Under the pieces are notes generated by a model. The model had not been told where the DNA came from. It did not search any database and saw nothing but the letters and a program-made list of their open reading frames with translations. A stretch of 64,000 nucleotides of DNA, taken from Epiperipatus broadwayi (taxonomy: Eukaryota > Onychophora > Udeonychophora > Euonychophora > Peripatidae). Location of the stretch: assembly GCA_028023455.1 (NCBI GenBank), contig JAQFVV010000043.1, positions 434,001-498,000 on the forward strand, in the 5' to 3' direction. Shown here piece after piece: positions 55,905 through 64,000 of this stretch (the first letter of the stretch is position 1; each line of letters begins with the position of its first letter). The translations under genes and the position numbers were made by a program.

Positions 55905-56090
55905 ATGAGTGAAAGATGTGAATATAGTTTTTAGATTTATCTGAAGCTGCAATTGGTTTATTACTATCAAAGTATTGATGTTTTAGTTGGACATCGCCTG
56001 CCATTTCATCCTTAGCTACTATTAAGTTCATCAATATTCATATTATTTGTACATTTTACATCAATTTTATATTAGTCAGCTTAATCTACA
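55905..56090. other. Spacer, nothing recognised
   Basis: AT-rich sequence between the Penelope-like element and an HP-B insertion. Confidence 0.4.
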
Positions 56091-56396
56091 ATATTATTAA
56101 AACAGGCAAAACTCTCCATACAGTAGTGCCACTCAGTGCAAGCAGAATAATCAATGGATGCCAGAAGGCGTGTGCATAAAATCCCTATCTAGTGCCTACT
56201 CATCCAATATCCCCAGACTAATTTCTGGCTTCTGGCCTTCATCAGTGAGGAGCCTTGGATCTGAAAACACTGCATCTAGATCACTCTGGCTTGCACTGAG
56301 TGGCACTACTGTATGAAGAGTTTTGCCTGTTTTAATAAGTTATGAGTATGCATAGGAAAGGTGGTCATGTGATGTTTGGTGGTTTCATATTATTAA
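56091..56396. repeat. HP-B element with 10-bp target duplication
   Basis: The insert 56,101-56,386 (286 bp) is flanked by atattattaa (56,091-56,100 and 56,387-56,396). It starts aacaggcaaaactctccat and ends with the mirrored leader (gtggtcatgtgatgtttggt, ggtttc), so it is in reverse orientation relative to the 37 kb composite, and the leader is again at one end only. The minus strand at 56,210-56,251 carries a nearly perfect hammerhead motif (tcctca, ctgatga, a, ggc-cagaa-gcc, a, gaa, attagt, c, tgggga). This is the smallest complete-looking copy. Confidence 0.87.
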
Positions 56397-57062
56397 CAGG
56401 TTTCATTTAAAATGGATTCATTTTCTATATCTATGGAAATATTGCTGCCAATTTTACATTCATCCATCATCTAACTGACTGTGGAAGTAATACATTGTTT
56501 CTTATCTTTTCTTTCGTTATGTATTGATTTCAATATTTACACATGATTCCATTTCATAAGATGATGGCAGGACAGTCTAAACTGTAAGAGTAAAGTTTTG
56601 TTATAAAAAATAGTATTGTTAAGTGGAAACGGTATCTAACCGACTACAAACACTTCTTCAATTATGTATGTGTGTGTGCCATGGGTCAATTAATTGAATA
56701 TCTTCCAATAACATAGATGCATGAGAACTATAAATACAGATTTTTTCTCTAAACAGAAATCTTTAAAATGGGAAACACAAATAAATATGTATGTCTATAG
56801 ACATAATATATGCCCACTCTTAGCATGTATATATTTTTCATAAATGTAACAAAATTCAACTGTAAGAATTTTTTTTTATTTGTATATTTTTTTTATCATA
56901 AAAATCTTTATAATTTATTTTACTTTTATATATAAAATTTTTAAAAAAACTAGAAAATTACAATATATATAAAAAAATTTAAAAAACTAGAAAATTACAT
57001 TTTTTTATCTTATAAAAATGAATTAATTAAACTTTACAATGTAAAATTATTAAGAAATTTGC
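56397..57062. other. Intron or upstream DNA, nothing recognised
   Basis: AT-rich sequence with a repeated word (aaaaaactagaaaattac) near 56,942 and 56,983. No element. Confidence 0.4.
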
Positions 57063-57228
57063 AACTATCTTTTACTAACTGAAACACACAGGCTTATTAT
57101 ATACCTGTGTTTATATATGTAATATATAGGGTATATGAGCACAGATTTTCACATGACCCACCATTCTCCACACTATCTCATAACACTGATACCCTTGAAC
57201 ACATATATATATATATATTGAAAAGATA

Positions 57229-57290
57229 AATAATCACCAATATTCGTATTTCATGCTAAACCAGCAATCATCAGTTGGTCCAGATTACCA
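57229..57290 (-). ncRNA. Hammerhead ribozyme motif in HP-G, left arm
   Basis: On the minus strand: taatc (outer stem I), tgg, accaa (inner stem I), ctgatga (core box), ttgct-ggttt-agcat (stem II, with a mismatch at its foot), gaa, atacgaat (stem III), a, ttggt (pairs with accaa), gatta (pairs with taatc). Inner and outer stem I both pair, with an internal bulge that could host the tertiary contact typical of natural hammerheads. The fold is complete apart from the weak foot of stem II. Confidence 0.8.
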
Positions 57291-57876
57291 TCTCTACACA
57301 TATATGCTATAAGTGCTCAGATATATATTAAGATAGCCAATCTTCATACTTTAATGGACAGGCTTCAATCCACTCTACACTTCAACTCTTCAACCGTCCA
57401 TCCAATTGCAAATCTGATGATGGAATGCTCAAAGGCCCCCCCAAGGCCAAGATTCTTGTCACACCCATGTTGACTTAAGGTCAATCTGACACCTCATACA
57501 CAGGACATAATCCATTTAATACAAGGGATGGGCAGACATCTCAATGTAATAACTGTGCTCATATACCCTATATATTACATATATAATCACAGGTATATAA
57601 TAAGCCTGTGTATTTCAGTTATCATATAGTAGAGATGTCTGCCCATCCCTTGTATTAAATAGATTATGTCCTGTGTATGAGGTGTCAGATTGACCTTAGG
57701 TCAACATGGGTGTGACAAGAATCTCGGCCTTAGGGTGGCTTTTGAGCGTTCCATCATCAGATTTTCAATTGGATGGATGGTTGAAGAGTTGGAGTGGATT
57801 GAAGCCTGTCCATCAAAGTATGAGGATTGACTATCTTAATATATATCTGAGCACTTATAGCATATATGTGTAGAGA

Positions 57877-57938
57877 TGATAATCTGGACCAACTGATGAT
57901 TGCTGGTTTAGCATGAAATAAATATATTTGTGATTATT
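57877..57938 (+). ncRNA. Hammerhead ribozyme motif in HP-G, right arm
   Basis: The mirror copy: gataatc, tgg, accaa, ctgatga at 57,893, ttgct-ggttt-agcat, gaa, then a damaged stem III (ataaatat) and atttgtgattatt. The core boxes are kept. Because the arms are inverted, each strand of the element can encode one ribozyme. Confidence 0.75.
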
Positions 57939-58050
57939 TATCTTTTCAACATATATGTGTTCAAGTGTATCAGTGTTATGAGATAGTGTGGAGAGTGGTG
58001 GGTCATGTGAAAGTCTGTGCTCATATACCCTATATATAACTATCTTTTAC

Positions 58051-58507
58051 ATACTTTTTTTGTCCTCTCCTACTGAGATTCCAAAAATATATATTATTTT
58101 CTTGTTTTGATTATATATATAAAAAAACCATTTGCTGATGCATCCGTGTAAGTTTTCAATTTAAAAAACTCCAACGTTTCAACTTGATAACATAAGCCAT
58201 CAACTGGGAAATGAAAACTATATAATTATAGAGGCGCTGTAAACAGTGTTAATAAAAGCAGTTGTAGAGACACTGAAAATTCCACAATAAAAAATATAAG
58301 TGTATAAAATTGAAAAAAACTGAAAAATTAACAAATAAAAATTCAGGGAAATTTAAAAACATTTTTTTCAAATAGGAGGAAGTTTACATGTGCCATCACA
58401 TTTGTTGATACAATTTGGTCTTTTTAGTATCTCAATAGCTTTTCTGTTCTTACATTGGTGTAGGAGTTCACCTCTGGATAGGATACTGATCTTAGAAAAA
58501 TCAATAT
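58051..58507. other. Spacer, nothing recognised
   Basis: AT-rich sequence. No feature supported. Confidence 0.4.
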
Positions 58508-58800
58508 ATGTATAATATAATGAACATGCTAATAGCTCTAAACAAGCTTTTTCGATAAATGCGGGAAGAGAAAGGATTTAAAATCTCTATATAGAATTAT
58601 CACTATCCTCAAAACATTTATGAGCTGATGGCTCTCTATCAAACTCCAATAGCCATATGGAACTGAGGAGAGCCAACAGCTTGAAACCAGTTTGGCGATA
58701 GGTATAATTCTAGATAGAGATTTCACATGCTTTCTCTTCCTGCATTTATTGGAAAAGCTTATTAGAGTTATTAGCACACTCATTATATTACTTTTGTAGT
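58508..58800. repeat. Hairpin element HP-A, copy 3, with hammerhead motif
   Basis: Arms open taatataatgaacatgctaa and close gttattagcacactcattat. The plus-strand motif at 58,655-58,705 reads ctgagga (intact core box), gagc-caaca-gctt (stem II, one G-U), gaa, accagtttgg (stem III), then cg where tc is expected, so the cleavage site is changed. The minus-strand motif in the left arm is too decayed to fold. Confidence 0.8.
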
Positions 58801-58847
58801 ACAAGGTTATTAAGTGACATGATGAATGGTGATATATATATATAACA

Positions 58848-59163
58848 AAAACAGCAAGAGATCGAAAACACAATATATGGGTAAGAGAACAAACAGGTGT
58901 TACTGACCTCATTGAAAAAATTAAAAGACTGAAGTGGAGTTGGGCTGGACATATTGCTAGAAGAGATGATAATAGATGGACAATTGAAATCTTAAACTGA
59001 AGTCCAAGAGATTGTAAAAGACCCAGAAAGAGACTACATGTGATATGGATGGATGAAATAAGAAAGTGTGCAGGGATGATGTGAAGAAGGGAAGCTAAAT
59101 ATCAGAGAAGATGGATTGAATTTGGAAAGACCTTCATCCTGCAGTGGATTGATAATGGTTGAT
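58848..59163 (+). mobile_element. RTE-type LINE 3' fragment (first of two in tandem)
   Basis: The plus strand matches the last ~105 codons of the RTE (RDRKHNIWVREQTGVTD-like start, then WSWAGHIARRDDNRWTIEI) and ends ctgcagtggattgataatgg, ttgatgatgatg. Confidence 0.85.
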
Positions 59164-59765
59164 GATGATGAACAAAAGACTAAAGTAATGTTCAATGGAT
59201 TTTCTCAAAATATGAAAATAAAGATTGATTATGATGAGTTACAAGAAGTTAACAGCTACAAATAGGTTGATCAGATTATTAATACAGATGGAAACATAAT
59301 GAAAGAAATTAATCATAGAATAAAACTTGGTTGGAGTGCTTTCGGTGGAAATAACTTGATACTAAAAGGAAATATGCCTATGTGTTTGAAAAAGAAGGTT
59401 TTTAATAAATGTGTTACCAGTTTTTACTTATGGATCTGATACTTGAACACTTAATAGAAGAGCAATACAGAGACTCCAGACCATTTCAAAGAAGTATGGA
59501 GAGATGCATGTTGAGAGTTACAAGAAGAGATCGAAAACACAATATATGGGTAAGGGAACAAACAGGTGTTACTGACACCATTGAAAAAATTAAAAGTCTG
59601 AAGTGGAGTTGGGATGGACATATTGCTTGAAGAGATGATAGTAGATGGACAATTGAAATCTTAAACTGGATTCCAAGAGATTGTAAAAGACCCAGAAAGA
59701 GACCATATGTGAGATGGAGAGACCATCCTGCAGTGGAATGATAATTGTTGATGATGATGATGATG
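59164..59765 (+). mobile_element. RTE-type LINE 3' fragment (second of two in tandem)
   Basis: Begins exactly after the first fragment's TGA tail with aacaaaagactaaagtaatg (KKTKVMFN of the reverse transcriptase) and runs to a second tail gttgatgatgatgatgatg at 59,747-59,765. Several frameshifts and an internal deletion near 59,720. Two head-to-tail truncated copies without spacer suggest insertion of one copy into the tail of the other, or template reuse. Confidence 0.85.
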
Positions 59766-61866
59766 TATATATATTGTAAAGGGTAGCTTACAATGCACAT
59801 ATTCCTAAAAAAATCAAGCCTATTTATTGAACACAATCTATTTGGAATTTACATTAATAATGGGAAGATTATTTGTTTTGCATTATTACATATATACACG
59901 TACAACACACACACACACACATATATATATATATTTGGAATGAATTGGGGAATACACAAATTATTTTATAATAATTTTAATACAGCCAGTGTTTTAGAAA
60001 GTAATATTGTGTATATATATAAACTATTTGAGTAATAAACTGTTATGTATGTATTTTTTTTTAAAAAAAAAATAAATTAAAATTTAATATTAATTTATAG
60101 TTAAATGATTTAGGGATGGCCTGAAGTTAAGTTAGGTGGTGATATGTGAAAATAAAACTGATTTTATTATTATTATTTTATTTGTAATAAATGAAATGTA
60201 TTTAAACAACAGACAGTTTAAAATCTCAGCGTTTCATGGGATTTACACAGCATTTTATATAAAAATAGAAACTGTTTAGAAAATCATTCTTCTTGTCAAA
60301 AGAGATAGCAGCTATAACAATAGACAGTAGTAAAAACTAAAATTTAGAACGCTAAAATGGAGTTTTGCTTTTTCTTTTATTTAAATTATAAACATTTTTA
60401 AAAGTCAAATGCTGTAACTAAAAGTTTACCAAATTCAGAGGAAAGAAAGTGAAATAAGAAGTAAGAATAACTGATAAATTTTGTAATAATTAAAGCATGT
60501 TTTAAAAGTTGTTGGAGCAATTTTAAATATTTTAAATCTTATTTAAAAAAAAAAAGAATAACGAAAATTAATCTGCTAAAAATTGGAAAAGTAAGAAAAA
60601 TGAAATAATTTTCTTATTATATATATACATAAAGCGCTTCTATATTATCCAATAAAAATTTATGATTACAAATAATTATTAAATTGTACTTTAATATGAA
60701 TATGGGCTAGAGCAAAACATGCTATTGTGTATCATGGTATTTCCTACCAGCTGCATTAAACCTCTATATATTTATTTTTCTACTTTATTGTAAACACACA
60801 AGAAGATGCCTGCAGTCCAAAGTAAACAAGCATTGGAATACTTAATGGAGAATCAAATGAGGATCAAGCTGTTTACCATTAAACACAACTACAGGAGACA
60901 CCATTGTACCTATCTATCTTTGCTAAGGAAAATGATTTACTAAATGAAACTGCTTTGAAGAACAACTTGCCTAACTATCAACTACTACTTCTATTAGGAT
61001 GATTTTTATGAACTTTGTTCCAATTATAATTTTTAATCAAAGAATCAATATTGTAAATTTTATTTTATTTTATTTATTTATTCATGTTATCTGTTGTATT
61101 TTCATACTCTGATGCTGAAGCTTCTTTTTTTTAGAATTAGCAAAGAAGAAAGGGGGGATTATTCACTTTGATATTTTTCTATTTTCATTGTAAATAAAAT
61201 TTAGGTTAACCAACCTGCTTCACATCAGGTTATCCTCATAAATATTAAGGTAAGATTCTCTATATTTATTTTCATAGATTAAACTGCAACACTTATACAG
61301 AATACATATTATATGTTTTATTTTGTTGATTAACCTTGCGTATATAATTTCCAGTATGTTTGACTAATCAACTAGTATCTATCTCTATCATATATATAAA
61401 TTGGGGGAATTATGTTAAATAGGTTGTTAACATCTGCAAATATATAATTAGCTAGCCAGCATCTCAATTATTTTAAATAATTAAAGTTTATTTTTTTATA
61501 CAATTATGATTTGTAAAGAATGAGTGATATAGGTGGATTTCTACCATGGGGTATAAGTGTTGGATTAATTAGTAAAATGGTAGGGGTTCACACATGACAC
61601 ATATGATTATTTTTTTTATTTTTTTATCATTACTATTGTCATTATACTTTATGATATTTATTATTGTTAATAAATGTTTAAGAGTTTGTATTATTCCAGT
61701 ATCTGGTTTATTGAGTTGTCCTGACATTCCATAGTTTGTAAACAATTATGCATGCACACACATCTATTTTTTTATCAAATAAAAGCTTGAAAATAAAACA
61801 AATATAATAAATGCTAGTTGTAACCTATATATAGGTGCGGGAATTGCTGTGTGTATCTGTTCATAC
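59766..61866. other. AT-rich DNA, no gene recognised
   Basis: About 2.1 kb with a CA/TA microsatellite at 59,907-59,934 and many A-tracts. No open frame with a domain, no terminal repeats. Probably further HYDIN intron, as upstream HYDIN exons must lie to the right. Confidence 0.45.
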
Positions 61867-61950
61867 CTGTTAAAGAAGTCAAAATCAATATTCTCTCTGG
61901 GTTTGAATATTAGGGCATAACGGAATTTAAAAGGAGAGAAAGTGAATGAA
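61867..61950 (-). CDS. Weak candidate for an upstream HYDIN exon
   Basis: On the minus strand an AG (ggttag) is followed by 84 bp, open in one frame (27 residues including FKFRYALIFKPRENIDFDFF), and a donor gtatga. It would leave two bases (AG) that join the single T opening the exon at 53,709 in the correct phase. The sequence is only loosely ASH-like and does not show the NIG-IG-type block I would expect directly before FKW, so this may be chance. Confidence 0.22.
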
Positions 61951-63283
61951 CTAACCTAAATTGCATTTAATATTGGTAAATAGGGATAGAGTTAGTCAAT
62001 TAAAGTGTATGCAATCATTAGTTAAGCATTTCATTAGGTTCTCATTAGCATTCTATCAGAAGACCCACAGTTTGAACATAGTTGGATGCAACTTTTTCCC
62101 CTTCTAAGCCTGGTAGGTCACTGCAGATTGTTTCATTAGGGGCAATAAATTAAAGCATATTAACTTATCCCACACCAGATTGCTACATCTGCATAGTATG
62201 ACAGTCTGCAAATTAGTTGACCATCCATTACATCTGGCACACCATTGTTGGGTTTGGTTAGCTTATGATTGTTGATGAAGAGTACCAACCCTTATATCTG
62301 GTGTCAGCAATGTTTGGGGCTCGATAGATAGGTGTACCATCACATATAGACTTCGTATAAGTTGGTCATACATTGTGATCAAACCAGCTGATTGTTGAAT
62401 CTGATCTATATATCCAAGTGGTAATCTTGCTGTCCGTTATATCTGGCACCATCAACTTTGGGGCCAGTGGTAATCATTCCATCCATTATAATATATAAGG
62501 TTATTTCACAACACTATTGTTATTAATTAATTAAAATATTTATCATCAAGGATGACATTGCTAGAATGTTTATAAATACTTTGATTGAAGCAAATCATAT
62601 GGAGTAAAAATCCCCAGAGTACAATGGCCCTGATTATCATCATCATTTGTGTCTATTCATGATTTCTGAGCTTGACACTTAAAAAACGTTACCATGAAGA
62701 TGTTCAAATCAAAATCTGTATATTACCATTGTTCTGTAGTCTTGCACATGAGGAAAATGTTGGATTTTAAAAGAGGTGGAAGGGATTTTCATTCATATTA
62801 TATGTATATGTATTCTTTTTGTATGTAAGCTTGTTAACTGTTATTGATATTGTGTAAGTGTTGACTGCTTTCCTGTATTTACATTTAATATCTATTTACC
62901 CTTGAACATTATTAACTTTACTGTCTAAGTAATACATAGTTGAAGTACAGGTTGAAAGTTATAATTGCAGTTTGAAAGTTATAATTGATTACTTGTTCGT
63001 ATGCTTTCAGAACAGGTCATCGTTACCTATTTAATGAGGTTTATTTAAACTTCCTTGAATTAATAACTTTATTCTTTGTAGTCAAGTCGAAATCTTTAGT
63101 GCTATATAAACATATTAGAATTCTATTTGTTAATGGATGAAACCATGGTTATGGAAGAATTTTAATAATATTCTGTTGTTTGGCTAGTTTTGTAGTGTTG
63201 TATGAATTTCTATTTTATATTAGATCAAATATAAAAGTGGAATTCCACCGTTATTGCTTAAAGGAGATTGCCTTGACAAAAGA
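61951..63283. other. DNA with degenerate atatctggcacc repeats, no gene
   Basis: Less AT-biased than its surroundings. A word related to ttatatctggcacc followed by ttggggc recurs near 62,226, 62,292 and 62,436. This resembles the leader region of some LTR elements (a primer-binding-like tggcacca), so a decayed LTR element is possible. No ORF supports it. Confidence 0.35.
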
Positions 63284-63372
63284 TTGACATTGTTTGTCAA
63301 GCGTTGGTGGCTGAGTGGTCAGCATGGCTGCCTTACAAGCAGTGGTCTCGGGTTCACAGGTTTGACATTGTT
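63284..63372 (+). repeat. SINE with shortened tRNA-like head
   Basis: gtcaagcgttggtggctgag, tggtcagcatggctgcctta (A box and anticodon arm), caagcagtggtctcgggttcac (in part B box). The 11-bp word ttgacattgtt occurs on both sides (63,284-63,294 and 63,362-63,372) and may be its target duplication, though part of it resembles the SINE tail. It is intermediate between the two SINE head types. Confidence 0.65.
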
Positions 63373-64000
63373 ATTGATATTTAATAATCAATGAATTTTA
63401 GTAACACAGTCTCAGATTGCAATTCAGTTTAGACTGTAATAAACCTTTCTCACTAGCACTGTACATAATATGTTAAATATGAGGTTAATATCATTCCAGC
63501 AAGATAAAGACTTTAGAAAATAAGAATGACTTATTTTCAAACCTAAATGCACTTATATACGCTAATCTTATGTGTTTTGAAACTGAGAATGTGAATATAT
63601 TAAATCATTCACTTTATATCTATTTCTTATAATTTACTTCATGCTAATACTAGATGTTAAACTTTTTTTGACTGCTATTCTGTACACACACACGTGCGCG
63701 CGCACACACACATATATATATACATTTTTAAATTGTGGTTATGGTTTTTATTAATATTAATACATTATATTAAACTGAAATCATAACTTGGTTTTCAGTT
63801 TATTTTATCACCTTATTCCACAGCAAATCTAATTTTGGCTGTATTCCACTTATCTTGAGAAATTAAAAGAACTGAGCTTAAATCTGGAAATTAAAAGGAC
63901 TGAGCTTAAATCTGGAATATGCTAGAGAAAACTGCAGTTGGATGTCTCTATAAGAATCTTTTTTAAAGCATACAAAGGAATGTGGCACTTAAAAATCATG
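63373..64000. other. AT-rich DNA, nothing recognised
   Basis: Contains a CA/CG/TA microsatellite at 63,684-63,722 and a 27-bp tandem duplication (aaattaaaagaactgagctt / aaattaaaaggactgagctt) near 63,860-63,915. No gene. Confidence 0.45.

Larger units (their letters stand above)
57063..58050. repeat. HP-G palindrome (0.96 kb) with 13-bp target duplication
   Basis: The insert 57,076-58,037 is flanked by aactatcttttac (57,063-57,075 and 58,038-58,050). It starts with a one-sided leader of about 45 bp (taactgaaacacacaggctt, then tatacctgtg), then two arms of about 425 bp (57,120-57,545 and 57,622-58,037) that are near-perfect inverted copies. The spacer between them contains the leader again in inverted form (cacaggtatataataagcct). 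Motif coordinates: minus strand 57,229-57,290, plus strand 57,877-57,938. No protein-coding potential. It is the best-preserved HP-G copy. Confidence 0.9.

Overview
The window is eukaryotic: AT-rich, with no operons, and host coding sequence split into short exons with GT-AG boundaries. The host gene is recognisable. Four exons on the minus strand (53,709-53,844; 31,662-31,955; 14,679-14,842; 2,768-2,918) join in perfect phase and encode 247 contiguous residues that I recognise as part of HYDIN, the giant ASH-domain protein of the central pair of motile 9+2 cilia. The organism is therefore a ciliated animal. The mix of an RTE-type LINE, a Penelope-like element, tRNA-headed SINEs and very large introns would suit a mollusc or another lophotrochozoan, but the species is inference.

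Everything between 2.9 and 53.7 kb is HYDIN intron (about 11.8, 16.8 and 21.8 kb), and nearly all of it is mobile DNA. Left to right: small hairpin elements (0.3-2.5 kb); a degenerate 5.4 kb palindrome (5.4-10.8 kb); a cluster of hairpin elements (11-24 kb); a full-length RTE-type LINE with a 12-bp target duplication (26.0-29.3 kb); a second LINE split by a palindromic insertion (32.7-36.2 kb); a 2.06 kb palindromic composite (37.0-39.05 kb); a trinucleotide microsatellite and a third LINE (41.2-43.3 kb); a 58-bp minisatellite (44.7-51.7 kb) interrupted by a 5.8 kb non-autonomous LTR retrotransposon; then, upstream of the last recognised exon, a Penelope-like element with inverted terminal repeats (54.0-55.9 kb), further hairpin elements and RTE fragments (56-59.8 kb), and mostly featureless AT-rich DNA to the end.

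The most interesting signal is a set of palindromic, apparently non-coding elements of several unrelated sequence families (called HP-A/H, HP-B and HP-G here). In all of them the arms carry a hammerhead-ribozyme fold: a CUGANGA box, a short stem II, a GAA box, a short self-complementary stem III, and a stem I that pairs across the motif. The stems differ in sequence between families while the fold is kept. HP-B and HP-G insertions have an asymmetric layout (a 45-75 bp leader at one end only, then the hairpin) and variable 9-14 bp target duplications. Both traits fit target-primed reverse transcription rather than cut-and-paste transposition. Hammerhead ribozymes, inverted terminal repeats and one-sided extensions are known traits of Penelope-like elements and retrozymes, and a Penelope-like element with a GIY-YIG domain lies in the same window. 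I infer that these hairpins are non-autonomous, ribozyme-bearing retroelements mobilised by a Penelope-like enzyme. All coordinates and alignments were made by eye.
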